From assembly GCF_035917575.1 (NCBI RefSeq), contig NZ_CP109090.1, positions 5,766,001 through 5,830,000 of the forward strand: a DNA stretch of 64,000 nucleotides, given 5' to 3'. This stretch comes from Streptomyces sp. NBC_01788. Lineage in GTDB: Bacteria; Actinomycetota; Actinomycetes; Streptomycetales; Streptomycetaceae. Within the stretch, counting starts at the first letter, position 1, and every line of letters starts with the position of its first letter. Position numbers and translations under genes: made by a program. Below the pieces are notes generated by a model that saw nothing but the letters and a program-made list of their open reading frames with translations, searched no databases and had not been told where the DNA came from. Below, piece after piece: positions 1 through 8,972 of the stretch.

Positions 1-2980
1 CTCCGGCGATCCGGACCCGGATGGCCCGGCGGGCCCCGGCCAGTTCCGCCGCCCAGCCGGACTCGGCGCCCCGCTCGGCCAACTCGGCCTCCGAGAGCGG
101 CCCGAGCAGCCGCAGGACGTCGGCGACGCCCTCGACGTCCTTCACGCGGCGGTCCTCGGTCAGCCACTGCAGCTCGCGCTCCAGCTCCACCAGCACCTCG
201 GCGTCGAGCAGTTCACGCAGCTCCGCCTGGCCCAGCAGCTCGGCCAGCAGCCGCGAGTCCAGCGACAGCGCGGCGGCGCGGCGCTCGGCGAGCGGCGAGT
301 CCCCCTCGTACAGGAACTGCGCGACGTATCCGAACAGCAGCGAACGGGCGAAGGGGGACGGCTCGGGGGTGGTGACCTCGACCAGGCGCACCCTGCGCGA
401 CTCGACGTCGCCCATCAGCTCGACCAGGCCCGGCACGTCGAAGACGTCCTGGAGGCATTCGCGTACCGCCTCCAGGACGATCGGGAACGAGCCGAACTCG
501 CTCGCCACCTGGAGCAGTTGAGCGGCGCGTTGGCGCTGCTGCCACAACGGGGTGCGCTTGCCCGGGTTGCGGCGCGGCAGCAGCAGCGCGCGGGCGGCGC
601 ACTCGCGGAAGCGGGAGGCGAACAGGGCCGAGCCGCCGACCTGGTCGGTGACGATCTGGTCGACCTCGCCCTTGTCGAAGGTGACGTCCGCGGCCCCGAC
701 GGGCGCCTGCTCCGCGTCGTACTCCAGGCCGGCCCGCATCGGTTCCTGGTCGAGCAGGTCGAGGCCCATCAGGTCGGCGTCGGGCAGGCGCAGCACGATG
801 CCGTCGTCGGCGTGCATGACCTGCGCGTCCATGCCGTACCGCTCGGACAGGCGGGCGCCGAGCGCCAGCGCCCAGGGGGCGTGCACCTGGGCGCCGAAGG
901 GGGAGTGCACCACGACCCGCCAGTCGCCCAGCTCGTCGCGGAAGCGCTCCACGACGATCGTCCGGTCGTCGGGGACGTGCCCGCAGGCCGCGCGCTGCTC
1001 CTCCAGGTACGACAGGACGTTGTCGGCGGCCCACGCGTCGAGGCCGGCGGCCAGCAGACGCAGCCGGGCGTCGTCCTGGGGCAGGGAGCTCACCTCGCGC
1101 AGGAACGCGCCCACCGCGCGGCCCAGCTCCAGCGGGCGGCCGAGCTGGTCGCCCTTCCAGAACGGCAGCCGGCCCGGCACGCCCGGCGCGGGCGAGACCA
1201 GGACCCGGTCGCGCGTGATGTCCTCGATGCGCCAGGAGCTGGTGCCGAGCGTGAAGACGTCGCCGACCCGGGACTCGTAGACCATCTCCTCGTCCAGCTC
1301 GCCGACCCGGCCGCCGCCCTTCTTGGGGTCCGAGCCGGCCAGGAACACGCCGAACAGCCCGCGGTCGGGGATCGTGCCCCCGGAGGTGACGGCGAGGCGC
1401 TGCGCGCCGGGGCGGCCGGTGATGGTGCCCGCGACGCGGTCCCACACCACGCGCGGGCGCAGCTCCGCGAACGCGTCGGACGGGTAGCGCCCGGCGAGCA
1501 TGTCCAGGACGGCGGTGAACGCCGATTCCGGCAGTGAGGCGAACGGCGCCGCCCGGCGGACCATGGAGAGCAGGTCGTCCAGCTGCCAGGTGTCCATCGC
1601 CGTCATCGCCACCAGCTGCTGGGCGAGGACGTCCAGCGGGTTGGCGGGCACCTTCAGGGACTCGATGGAGCCGGAACGCATCCGCTCGGTGACCACCGCG
1701 GCCTGGACCAGGTCGCCTCGGTACTTCGGGAAGACCACGCCGGTGGAGACCGCGCCGACCTGGTGGCCCGCGCGGCCGACCCGTTGCAGTCCGGAGGCCA
1801 CGGACGGCGGGGACTCGACCTGGACGACGAGGTCCACGGCGCCCATGTCGATGCCCAGCTCCAGGCTGGAGGTGGCGACCACCGCGGGGAGCCGGCCCGC
1901 CTTGAGGTCCTCCTCGACCAGGGCGCGCTGCTCCTTGGACACTGAGCCGTGGTGCGCGCGGGCGATGACCGGCGGCGCGCCCTGCGCCGCGCCGGAGCCG
2001 CCCATCAGCTCCGCGGGGGAGTGGTGTTCGTCCAGGGGCTCGCCGGTCGCCCGCTCGTAGGCGATCTCGTTGAGCCGGTTGCACAGGCGCTCGGCCAGCC
2101 GGCGGGAGTTGGCGAACACGATCGTCGAGCGGTGAGCCTGGACCAGGTCGGTGATCCGCTCCTCGACATGCGGCCAGATCGAGGGCCGCTCCGCCTTGTC
2201 GCCGTCCTCGGCGACAGGGGAACCGCCCAGCTCCCCCAGGTCCTCGACGGGGACGACCACCGACAGGTCGAACTCCTTGCCTGACTCCGGCTGGACGATC
2301 TCCACCTTGCGGCGGGGGGACAGATAGCGGGCGATCTCGTCGACCGGGCGGACCGTCGCGGACAGGCCGATGCGGCGGGCGGGCCTGGGCAGCAGCTCGT
2401 CCAGGCGCTCCAGGGACAGCGCGAGGTGCGCGCCCCGTTTGGTGCCGGCCACCGCGTGCACCTCGTCCAGGATCACCGTCTCCACGCCGGTGAGCGCGTC
2501 CCGGGTGGCCGAGGTCAGCATCAGGAACAGCGACTCGGGCGTGGTGATCAGGATGTCCGGCGGGCGGGTGGACAGGGCGCGGCGCTCGGCCGCCGGGGTG
2601 TCGCCGGAGCGGATGCCGACCTTCACCTCCGGCTCGGGCAGGCCGAGGCGGACGGACTCGTGGCGGATACCGGTCAGCGGGCTGCGCAGATTGCGCTCCA
2701 CGTCCACGGCTAGGGCCTTGAGCGGGGAGACGTACAGCACCCGGCAGCGCTTCTTCGGGTCGGCCGGGGGCGGGGCGGAGGCGAGCTGGTCGAGCGCGGC
2801 GAGGAAGGCGGCGAGGGTCTTGCCGGAGCCGGTCGGGGCGACCACCAGCACGTCCGAGCCCTCGCCGATGGCCCGCCACGCCCCCGCCTGGGCCGCAGTG
2901 GGCGCGGAGAAGGCCCCCGTGAACCAGCCGCGGGTCGCGGGGGAGAAGCCGTCGAGGGCCCGGTGTGCGTCGCTGACCAT
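1..2980 (-). CDS. lhr: Lhr-family ATP-dependent helicase, 5' part of gene
   Basis: A minus-strand reading frame opens with ATG at 2980 and stays open to the left edge, giving 993 codons; the C-terminal part lies outside the window. The start of the protein carries Walker A APTGSGKT at residues 48-55, and a DEVH box is at residues 172-175 followed by AVAGTKRG, the arrangement of large superfamily 2 Lhr helicases (usually about 1500 aa in actinobacteria). These proteins unwind RNA:DNA and DNA duplexes with 3'-5' polarity and are linked to DNA repair. The gene is divergent from the AraC regulator with about 115 bp between starts. An upstream ATG at 2988 is out of frame, so 2980 is preferred. The family call is secure; the role in this organism is inferred. 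Confidence 0.9.
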   Translation of the reverse strand, partial: MVSDAHRALDGFSPATRGWFTGAFSAPTAAQAGAWRAIGEGSDVLVVAPTGSGKTLAAFLAALDQLASAPPPADPKKRCRVLYVSPLKALAVDVERNLRSPLTGIRHESVRLGLPEPEVKVGIRSGDTPAAERRALSTRPPDILITTPESLFLMLTSATRDALTGVETVILDEVHAVAGTKRGAHLALSLERLDELLPRPARRIGLSATVRPVDEIARYLSPRRKVEIVQPESGKEFDLSVVVPVEDLGELGGSPVAEDGDKAERPSIWPHVEERITDLVQAHRSTIVFANSRRLAERLCNRLNEIAYERATGEPLDEHHSPAELMGGSGAAQGAPPVIARAHHGSVSKEQRALVEEDLKAGRLPAVVATSSLELGIDMGAVDLVVQVESPPSVASGLQRVGRAGHQVGAVSTGVVFPKYRGDLVQAAVVTERMRSGSIESLKVPANPLDVLAQQLVAMTAMDTWQLDDLLSMVRRAAPFASLPESAFTAVLDMLAGRYPSDAFAELRPRVVWDRVAGTITGRPGAQRLAVTSGGTIPDRGLFGVFLAGSDPKKGGGRVGELDEEMVYESRVGDVFTLGTSSWRIEDITRDRVLVSPAPGVPGRLPFWKGDQLGRPLELGRAVGAFLREVSSLPQDDARLRLLAAGLDAWAADNVLSYLEEQRAACGHVPDDRTIVVERFRDELGDWRVVVHSPFGAQVHAPWALALGARLSERYGMDAQVMHADDGIVLRLPDADLMGLDLLDQEPMRAGLEYDAEQAPVGAADVTFDKGEVDQIVTDQVGGSALFASRFRECAARALLLPRRNPGKRTPLWQQRQRAAQLLQVASEFGSFPIVLEAVRECLQDVFDVPGLVELMGDVESRRVRLVEVTTPEPSPFARSLLFGYVAQFLYEGDSPLAERRAAALSLDSRLLAELLGQAELRELLDAEVLVELERELQWLTEDRRVKDVEGVADVLRLLGPLSEAELAERGAESGWAAELAGARRAIRVRIAG

Positions 2981-3095
2981 GAGTCCATCGTGCACCCGGC
3001 CACTGACAACGCCCTCTGGCCTGGGCGGGCGCCCGGGAGCGCCGGGGGCGGCCCCCACACTCGCGCAGCCGGGCCGACGACGGAGAATCGGGAGC

Positions 3096-4061
3096 ATGGC
3101 GGCAACGGGTGAGGAGCGGGCGCGGCACTGGCGGTACGAGGAACTGCCCGGTGTCGATCTGCTGCGGGCCCGCTATGTACGCAAGGAGTTCGTGCGGCAC
3201 ACCCACGAGCACTTCGTGATCGCCGCCATCGTCGAGGGCGTGGAGGTGTTCCACCACGGCGGCTCCGACCAGTACGCGGGGCCGGGGACGCTGGCGCTGG
3301 TCAATCCCGACACCCCGCACACCGGGCGGGCGGCGGTGCCCGAGGGGTGGCGGTACGGAGCGGTGTATCCGTCGCCGGAGCTGGTCGCCGAGATCGCCGG
3401 GGAGACCACGGGCATCCGCGGGACGCCGGGCTTCGTCCGTCCCGTGCTCGACGATCCGTACGCCGTCGGGCTGGTGCATCAGGTGCTGCGGGCCACGGAC
3501 GAGGGCAACGCGCTGGCCGCCGACACCCTGCTGCGGGTCGCGGTGACGCGGCTGCTGCGGCTCAACGGCGGGGCGTTGCCGCAGCGGGAGATACGGACGG
3601 CGGGGGCGCGGACCGCGGCACGCGCGCGTGCCGTCCTGGAGGAGCGGATGGCCGAGCCGCCGAGCCTGGAGAGGCTGGCGGCCGACCTGGGCAGCAGCCC
3701 GTTCGCGCTGCTGCGGGCCTTCCGTAACGCCTACGGAATGCCGCCGCACACCTGGCTGACCGACGCCCGGGTGCGCCGGGCCAGGCGGCTGCTGGACGCG
3801 GGCACCGCGCCCTCCCAGGCCGCCGTCGCCGTCGGCTTCACCGACCAGTCGCACCTGAGCCGGCACTTCACCCGGATCGTGGGCGTGCCCCCGGGCGCCT
3901 ACCAGCGCGAGCGCAAGAACGTACAAGACTCCAGGTCCCGGCTGTTCCTACCCTCGGCGTTGTGGCAGAACAGACAGCTCTCGCAGACATCCGCGCCGAC
4001 GACGGAGGAAAGCCCGACGCCGCCGTCGTACGGGACGCCCTCGGGGTTGGGATCGCCGTAG
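3096..4061 (+). CDS. AraC-family transcriptional regulator
   Basis: A 321-aa protein. The N-terminal half is an AraC-type cupin (HTHEHFVIAAIVEG near residue 30, then GPGTLALVNPDTPH), which usually senses a small ligand. The C-terminal third holds two helix-turn-helix motifs (PSLERLAADLG, then AAVAVGFTDQSHLSRHFTR and the family signature GVPPGAY). The ATG at 3096 is chosen because the homologous protein begins there; a longer in-frame extension upstream is antisense to the helicase. The last 100 nt overlap the azlC gene in another frame, so regulator and transporter are probably co-transcribed and the regulator probably controls azlCD. The ligand is unknown, though AzlCD systems export branched-chain amino acids or analogues. 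Confidence 0.9.
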   Translation: MAATGEERARHWRYEELPGVDLLRARYVRKEFVRHTHEHFVIAAIVEGVEVFHHGGSDQYAGPGTLALVNPDTPHTGRAAVPEGWRYGAVYPSPELVAEIAGETTGIRGTPGFVRPVLDDPYAVGLVHQVLRATDEGNALAADTLLRVAVTRLLRLNGGALPQREIRTAGARTAARARAVLEERMAEPPSLERLAADLGSSPFALLRAFRNAYGMPPHTWLTDARVRRARRLLDAGTAPSQAAVAVGFTDQSHLSRHFTRIVGVPPGAYQRERKNVQDSRSRLFLPSALWQNRQLSQTSAPTTEESPTPPSYGTPSGLGSP

Positions 4062-4708
4062 GACTGTCCGGGTTCGCCTTCGGGGTGACCTCGGCGGGCA
4101 GCGGGCTCACGCTCTGGCAGACGTGCGCGCTCAGCCTGCTGGTGTTCACCGGGGCCTCCCAGTTCGCGCTGGTGGGGGCGCTGGCCGCCGGAGGCAACCC
4201 GTACACGGCGGCCGCGGGCGCCTTCTTCCTGGGTGTGCGCAACGCCTTCTACGGACTGCGCCTGTCGCAGCTGCTGGCCCTCCCGCGCGCGGTACGGCCG
4301 TTCGCGGCCCAGTGGGTCATCGACGAGACCACCGCGGTGACGCTGGCCCAGCCCACGCGGCGCAGCGCGCGGATCGGCTTCACCGTCACCGGGATCACCC
4401 TGTACATGCTGTGGAACCTCACCACGCTGCTGGGCGCGCTGGGCGCCAAGGCCCTCGGCGACACCGACCCCTGGGGCCTGGACGCGGCAGGGCCTGCCGT
4501 CTTCCTGGCGCTGCTGGCGCCGATGCTGAAGACCGCCACCGAGCGGGCCGTCGCCGCTCTGGCCGTACTGCTCGGGCTCGGTCTGCTGCCCGTGCTGCCG
4601 GCCGGTGTGCCGGTCCTGGCGGCCGCGCTCGCCGCGCCGGCCGTGCTGTACCTGCGGGGCCGTCGCGGGAGCGGCGCCCGTGACGACGTACGAGAGGGAG
4701 AGCGTTGA
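3962..4708 (+). CDS. azlC: AzlC-family branched-chain amino acid exporter, large subunit
   Basis: A 248-aa hydrophobic protein starting at GTG 3962. It has the AzlC pattern: a short polar N-terminus, then GVAIGLSGFAFG-like first helix, LVFTGASQFA and FFLGVRNAFYGL motifs, and a tail of hydrophobic helices. AzlC forms the main channel part of a two-component exporter for branched-chain amino acids (BrnF/AzlC family). It overlaps the upstream AraC gene by 100 nt and its TGA overlaps the TTG start of azlD by four bases, which points to translational coupling. Substrate is inferred from the family only. Confidence 0.9.
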   Translation: MAEQTALADIRADDGGKPDAAVVRDALGVGIAVGLSGFAFGVTSAGSGLTLWQTCALSLLVFTGASQFALVGALAAGGNPYTAAAGAFFLGVRNAFYGLRLSQLLALPRAVRPFAAQWVIDETTAVTLAQPTRRSARIGFTVTGITLYMLWNLTTLLGALGAKALGDTDPWGLDAAGPAVFLALLAPMLKTATERAVAALAVLLGLGLLPVLPAGVPVLAAALAAPAVLYLRGRRGSGARDDVREGER

Positions 4709-5013
4709 ACATCTGGATCGCGGTGGCGGTGACCGCTGTCGGCTGCTACGCCGTCAAGCTGGCCGGGCTGCTCGTTCCGGCGGGCGCCCTGGAGCGTCCG
4801 CTGGTGAAGCGGCTCGCCGCGCTGCTGCCCGTCGCCCTGCTGGCCGCGCTCACCGCCCAGCAGACGTTCGCCGACGGGCACACGCTCGTGCTGGACGCGC
4901 GGGCGGCCGGAGTCGCGGCCGCCGCCGTGGCGCTGCTGCTGCGGGCGCCGTTCCTGGTCGTGGTCGGGGCGGCGGTGCTGGTGACGGCCGGGGTACGCGC
5001 CCTGACGGGGTGA
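4705..5013 (+). CDS. azlD: AzlD-family exporter small subunit
   Basis: A 102-aa membrane protein beginning at TTG 4705, which shares TTGA with the azlC stop. It is made of about three to four hydrophobic helices (IWIAVAVTAVGCYAVKLAGL at the start, VAAAAVALLLRAPFLVVVGAAVL near the end) and contains the AzlD-typical LVKRLAALLPVALLAAL segment. It is the small partner of AzlC. The gene is followed by about 180 bp of G-rich, repetitive sequence (GTGGGGTGGGG runs) before the convergent next gene. Confidence 0.9.
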   Translation: MNIWIAVAVTAVGCYAVKLAGLLVPAGALERPLVKRLAALLPVALLAALTAQQTFADGHTLVLDARAAGVAAAAVALLLRAPFLVVVGAAVLVTAGVRALTG

Positions 5014-5195
5014 GCCGGGGCCCGTCGGTGGGGTGGGGCACCTGCCCGTGGGGTGGGGCCCAGCCGGTGGGTGTGGGGCGCCGCCTGTTCGTGGGGCGGG
5101 CGCCTGCCGGTGGCGGCTCGGCCGATGAGCCGTGGCGTCGTGGCGAGTATCAGCGGAGCCCGGCCGAGGAGCCGGGGCGTGTTACCGGTCGTGGT

Positions 5196-6140
5196 TCAGC
5201 CGATGGTCCGGCCGTAGGCCCTGAGGGTGCGCAGCGCCTCGATCGTGACCATGGGGCGTGCCTCCAGGGCGGGGCCCGGAGCCCACTGGCGCCAGGTGAC
5301 CGGCCAGCCGCCGTCCTCCTCCTGGCGGCCGGCCAGGAAGTCCAGGGAGCGCTTCATCTCCTCGTCCGTGAACCACGCGCGCGCGAGGGAGCCGGGCGTC
5401 CGCGCGTAGTCGTGCGGAAAGTGGTGCTCCCCGGGTGCGTAGCCGGGCGCGACCGGAAAGGCCTCAGGATGCTCCGGGTCCAGCAGCGCCAGCCGCTGGT
5501 CGCGCACCAGACGGCCGAGCCGGTCGGCGGCCGCACGCGCGCGTGTGCGGTCGGGCGCCGAGTCCAGGAAGGCGACGGCCGCCTCGATCTCGTACGGGTG
5601 GGAGGTCTCCAGGGACTCGGCCCGCCGCCAGCAGAAGTCGGTGGCCCGGAAGAGCCAGGCGTGCCACACCTCGTTGCGGTGCAGCAGGCCCACGACCGGC
5701 CCGGTGGCCAGCAGGTCGCTCGGCGGATCGTCCACGATCGGCACGAAGGGGGCCGCCGGATAGCCTCGCTGACCGGGATGGACCGCGGGCAGCGCGCCGT
5801 CGGGGGTGGAGACGGAGGTCAGATAGCGGCACACGCGCTCCACCCGCTGTCCGCCGCAGCGGCCGACGGTGTCCAGCACGCGCAGCGCGTGCGCGGTGTG
5901 CAGCGGCTGGCTGACCGGGCCCCGCAGATCGGGCTCCAGCGCGTGACCGTACCCGCCGTCCTCGTTGCGATAGGCGTCCAGCGCGGTCTCCACCGGATCC
6001 GCAGCGCCGTTCAGGAAGTGGTACGCGAACAGCCGCTGCTCCAGCACGCGCGCGGTGAGCCACACGAAGTGCTCGGCGCGGAACAGCGGGGAGGACGCCG
6101 GGGGCGGCGGGGGAGAAGGGGGAGCTCCGGTCTCGGCCAT
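5196..6140 (-). CDS. Terpenoid-cyclase/prenyltransferase-fold protein of unknown function
   Basis: A 314-aa protein from ATG 6140. It shows repeated alpha-hairpin segments of the alpha/alpha-toroid fold: RNEDGGYGHALEPDLRGP near residue 60, LRVLDTVGR, and near the C-terminus FLAGRQEEDGGWPVTW, a QW-like repeat. Proteins like this are often annotated as prenyltransferase or squalene-cyclase-like, but no DXDD or other catalytic acid motif of class II cyclases is evident, so enzymatic activity should not be assumed. N-terminal 15 residues are proline/serine rich. It is convergent with azlCD and divergent from the DUF3046 gene. Confidence 0.75.
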   Translation of the reverse strand: MAETGAPPSPPPPPASSPLFRAEHFVWLTARVLEQRLFAYHFLNGAADPVETALDAYRNEDGGYGHALEPDLRGPVSQPLHTAHALRVLDTVGRCGGQRVERVCRYLTSVSTPDGALPAVHPGQRGYPAAPFVPIVDDPPSDLLATGPVVGLLHRNEVWHAWLFRATDFCWRRAESLETSHPYEIEAAVAFLDSAPDRTRARAAADRLGRLVRDQRLALLDPEHPEAFPVAPGYAPGEHHFPHDYARTPGSLARAWFTDEEMKRSLDFLAGRQEEDGGWPVTWRQWAPGPALEARPMVTIEALRTLRAYGRTIG

Positions 6141-6220
6141 GCGTCAGACCGTAGGGCGGAAAGCGTTCTCCCCAGGTGGCCCCGGAACGAGGTCACCCGC
6201 AGGGGCGGGATACTGGGATC

Positions 6221-6415
6221 ATGCGGTTGACGGTCTTCTGGGAGCGGATGGCGGAGCACTTCGGTGCTGGGTACGCCGAAACCTTCGCGCGCGATCACGT
6301 GATGTCGGAACTCGGCGGGCGCACGGTGCACGAGGCGCTGGCGGCCGGCTGGGACGCGAAGGACGTGTGGCGCGTCGTGTGCCGGGTCATGAACGTTCCG
6401 CAGGAGAGGCACTGA
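6221..6415 (+). CDS. DUF3046 small protein
   Basis: A 64-aa protein beginning MRLTVFWERM at ATG 6221. The whole chain matches the pattern of DUF3046 as I know it from actinobacteria: FxERM, a central ARDHVMSELGGRTVHEAL stretch and VWRVVCRVMNVP at the end. It is nearly always found near recA in Streptomyces, as here (2.5 kb upstream). A longer in-frame extension to about 6176 is unlikely because it would leave the conserved start internal. No Shine-Dalgarno is obvious. Function unknown. Confidence 0.85.
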   Translation: MRLTVFWERMAEHFGAGYAETFARDHVMSELGGRTVHEALAAGWDAKDVWRVVCRVMNVPQERH

Positions 6416-6475
6416 CCGGCCACGACGGGCACGGGCCCGTGCCGGGCCGTCATTGGCGTCGGCGAGACTTGCACC

Positions 6476-7702
6476 GTGGCACCCACTGACGAGACCGGCC
6501 GGACGGCTCCGCACGCATCCCCGTCCGCGACGACGCCGCCTCCCCGGTCTTCGGAACCGGCCGAGGGCGCCGCCGGGGCGGGCGCCCGCATGCCCCGCTG
6601 GCTGCCGCGCGCCATGGTGCTCGCGATCGGCCTCGTCGCCGCCTTCCAGCTCGGCAGCTGGGCCTTCCACCAGCTGACCGGCCTGCTCCTCAACGCCCTC
6701 ATCGCGTTCTTCCTGGCCCTCGCCATCGAGCCCGCGGTCAGCCGCATGGCAGCCCGCGGGATGCGGCGGGGGCTCGCGACCTTCCTGGTCTTCCTCGGCC
6801 TGACGATCGCTTCGGCGGGCTTCGTGATCCTGCTCGGCTCGATGCTCGCCGGGCAGATCATCAAGATGGTCGAGGGCTTCCCCGAGTACCTCGACTCCGT
6901 CATCAACTGGGTCAACTCCACGTTCCACACCGAGCTGAGACGGGTGGACGTGCAGGAGGGCCTGCTCCACTCCGACTGGCTGCGCACGTACGCGCAGAAC
7001 AGCGCCGCGGGCGTGCTCGACGTGTCCGCCCAGGTGCTCGGGGGCCTGTTCCGGCTGCTGACGATCGCCCTGTTCTCGTTCTACTTCGCCGCCGACGGTC
7101 CGCGGCTGCGCCGCACCATCTGCTCCCTGCTGCCGCCCGCCCGTCAGGCGGAGGTGCTGCGGGCGTGGGAGATCGCCGTCGACAAGACCGGCGGCTATCT
7201 GTACTCGCGCGGCCTGATGGCGCTCGTCTCGGGGATCGCCCACTACGTCCTGCTCCAGGCCCTGGGAGTGCCGTACGCGCTCGTGCTCGGTGTCTGGGTG
7301 GGCCTGGTCTCGCAGTTCATCCCGACCATAGGCACCTATCTCGCGGGCGCCCTGCCGATGCTGATCGCATTCACGGTGGACCCCTGGTACGCGGTGTGGG
7401 TGCTGGTCTTCGTGGTGGTCTACCAGCAGTTCGAGAACTACATGCTGCAGCCCAAGCTGACCGCGAGGACCGTGGACATCCATCCCGCGGTCGCCTTCGG
7501 CTCGGTCATCGCCGGCACCGCCCTGCTCGGCGCGGTGGGCGCGCTGATCGCCATTCCCGCGGTCGCCACCCTCCAGGCCTTCCTGGGCGCCTATGTGAAG
7601 CGGTACGCCGTCATGGACGACCCCCGCGTCCAGGGCCACCGCGGACGCGGCCCGGTCCCGGGCCTGCTCGACCGCGCGCGCCGGATGTGGCGGGCCCGGT
7701 AG
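6476..7702 (+). CDS. AI-2E-family (PerM/YdiK-type) membrane transporter
   Basis: A 408-aa protein from GTG 6476. About 40 polar N-terminal residues precede the membrane domain, which has roughly eight hydrophobic helices (MVLAIGLVAAFQLG, LLNALIAFFLALAIEPAV, FLVFLGLTIASAGFVILLG and others). The family signature segment is seen in GLVSQFIPTIGTYLAGALPMLIAF followed by YQQFENYMLQPKLTARTV. Family members have been proposed to export AI-2 or act as Na+/H+ antiporters; the substrate here is not known. The stop codon lies inside a 26-bp tandem duplication. Confidence 0.9.
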   Translation: MAPTDETGRTAPHASPSATTPPPRSSEPAEGAAGAGARMPRWLPRAMVLAIGLVAAFQLGSWAFHQLTGLLLNALIAFFLALAIEPAVSRMAARGMRRGLATFLVFLGLTIASAGFVILLGSMLAGQIIKMVEGFPEYLDSVINWVNSTFHTELRRVDVQEGLLHSDWLRTYAQNSAAGVLDVSAQVLGGLFRLLTIALFSFYFAADGPRLRRTICSLLPPARQAEVLRAWEIAVDKTGGYLYSRGLMALVSGIAHYVLLQALGVPYALVLGVWVGLVSQFIPTIGTYLAGALPMLIAFTVDPWYAVWVLVFVVVYQQFENYMLQPKLTARTVDIHPAVAFGSVIAGTALLGAVGALIAIPAVATLQAFLGAYVKRYAVMDDPRVQGHRGRGPVPGLLDRARRMWRAR

Positions 7703-7742
7703 GACGTGCTCGGCGGGGGCCCGGTAGGACGTACTCGGCGGG
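7692..7742 (+). repeat. 26-bp tandem duplication over the stop codon of the AI-2E-family gene
   Basis: The stretch GGGCCCGGTAGGACGTGCTC plus GGCGGG at 7692-7717 is repeated at 7717-7742 with one base change (G to A) and a period of 25 bp. The first copy contains the TAG stop codon at 7700-7702; further partial copies of the CTCGGC core follow to about 7790. It looks like a recent slippage event. Confidence 0.8.
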
Positions 7743-7805
7743 CGTGCTCGGCTGGGCCTACTCGGCAGGCGTCGCGGCGCTCGGCGCGATCGGCTCGCTC
7801 CTCGG

Positions 7806-8726
7806 TCAGCGGCGAGCCGTGGCGACGAGGCGTCTCAGCGCGGCCTGTGCGGGTGGGCCCCAGGTCGGCTTGCCGCCGGGGCGGCCGTGGGTGCCGGCAT
7901 CTCCGACGAGGACGCAGCTGAGCGCTTGCAGCACGGCCCAGCCGCGGGCGCGGCGCAGTGTCGCGGTGTCCGGGGCCGGCCGGTAGGCGCCGTGGAAGCG
8001 GTCGACGGCGTCCTCCGGCAGTAGCAGCCAGGAGGCGGCCAGGTCGCAGGCCGGATCTCCCGCGCAGAGGTCGCCGAAGTCGATCACGCCGCAGAAGGTG
8101 CCGTCCGCGGTGAGGACGTTGGCCGGATGCAGGTCGCTGTGGATCCATAGGGCCGGGCCCGTCCAGTCGGGCGCGCGGACGGCGTCCTCCCAGACGGCCC
8201 GGACGGCGTCCGGGTCGGGGACCAGCCCCAGCCCGGTGGCCGTGGCGAGCGGCTCGGCGAACGAGTCGGGGCGCTCGGCCAGCGGTCTGCCGCGGCCGAA
8301 GCGGCCGGTGGGCGCCTCGTCGGGGGCGGGTCGGTGAAGAGCCGACAGGAAGGCCCCCAGGGCGTCGGCCGCCTCCGCGGGGCGCGTGGCGGGGGCGAGG
8401 TCGGCAGGAGTGCCCGGCACCCAGGTGGTGACGACCCAGGGCCGCGCAAATCGCTCGGAGGGCTCGCCGAGGCGCTGCGGGACGGGGACCGGCAGAGGAA
8501 GGCGCGGGGCGAGGGAAGGCAGCCAGGCGTGCTCCTTGCGCAGTAGCGCGTCCGCCGACCGCGTGGCCCAGGGCAGTCGGACGGCGAGGTCGTCGCCGAG
8601 CCGCCACAGTTGGTTGTCCCAGCCGCGCGCGCCGAGCCTCAAGGGGCGATCGGCCAGGTCGGGATGCTGGTCGTGCAGCAGATCCCGGACCAGCTCCGCG
8701 GTGATCGCGATCTCGGTGTGGGTCAT
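7806..8726 (-). CDS. Aminoglycoside phosphotransferase-family kinase
   Basis: A 306-aa protein from ATG 8726 (MTHTEIAITA). It has the APH-fold signature: the Brenner motif WIHSDLHPANVL with H196, D198 and N203, then the metal-binding VIDFGDL with D216. The N-lobe has GWDNQLWRLGDDLAVRLP. The family phosphorylates small molecules such as aminoglycosides, macrolides or choline; nothing here defines the substrate, and resistance should not be assumed. A start 75 nt further upstream (8801) would run into the recA promoter and is rejected. It is divergent from recA. Confidence 0.88.
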   Translation of the reverse strand: MTHTEIAITAELVRDLLHDQHPDLADRPLRLGARGWDNQLWRLGDDLAVRLPWATRSADALLRKEHAWLPSLAPRLPLPVPVPQRLGEPSERFARPWVVTTWVPGTPADLAPATRPAEAADALGAFLSALHRPAPDEAPTGRFGRGRPLAERPDSFAEPLATATGLGLVPDPDAVRAVWEDAVRAPDWTGPALWIHSDLHPANVLTADGTFCGVIDFGDLCAGDPACDLAASWLLLPEDAVDRFHGAYRPAPDTATLRRARGWAVLQALSCVLVGDAGTHGRPGGKPTWGPPAQAALRRLVATARR

Positions 8727-8781
8727 GCGGAGCCACGGTAGCCGGGCGGTGTCCTGCCCGCCCCGGTGCCGCTCGGCGCGC

Positions 8782-8811
8782 TTGACACAGAAATCGAACA
8801 TCCATTCTTAT
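8782..8811 (+). promoter_or_regulatory. recA promoter
   Basis: A consensus -35 box TTGACA at 8782-8787 is followed after 18 bp by TCTTAT at 8806-8811. It matches the layout reported for Streptomyces recA promoters. The SOS box sits in the spacer and touches the -10 box. The mRNA leader to the ATG at 8973 would be about 155 nt. Confidence 0.8.
8796..8807 (+). promoter_or_regulatory. LexA (SOS) box of recA
   Basis: GAACATCCATTC at 8796-8807 lies between the -35 and -10 boxes. It is the known Streptomyces recA variant of the Gram-positive SOS box GAAC-N4-GTTC, with one imperfect half-site (ATTC). Position inside the promoter fits repression by LexA, which is encoded at 46232-47011. Confidence 0.8.
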
Positions 8812-8972
8812 GGGAGCTCCGGCAAGGTTCGACGGAAGGGATTTCGCCCCGGTTCGGGGGGAGAAGTGCCTGAGTTATCCACAGGCCGGACGTGCGTCGG
8901 GGCGCATTGTCAGTGGCAGGCGTTAGCGTCTTTGACGTGAAGCGATCGACACAAGCAAACCGGGTGGAACCC

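Noticed and set aside
213..3926. Minus-strand open frame of over 1200 codons across the helicase, AraC gene and azlC start
   Set aside because: Arg/Pro/Gly-rich string without family motifs; it is an out-of-frame shadow of the real Lhr frame and antisense to the AraC gene.
7806..8726. Antibiotic-resistance kinase
   Set aside because: The APH fold is clear but substrate specificity cannot be read; many such Streptomyces kinases are unrelated to resistance.
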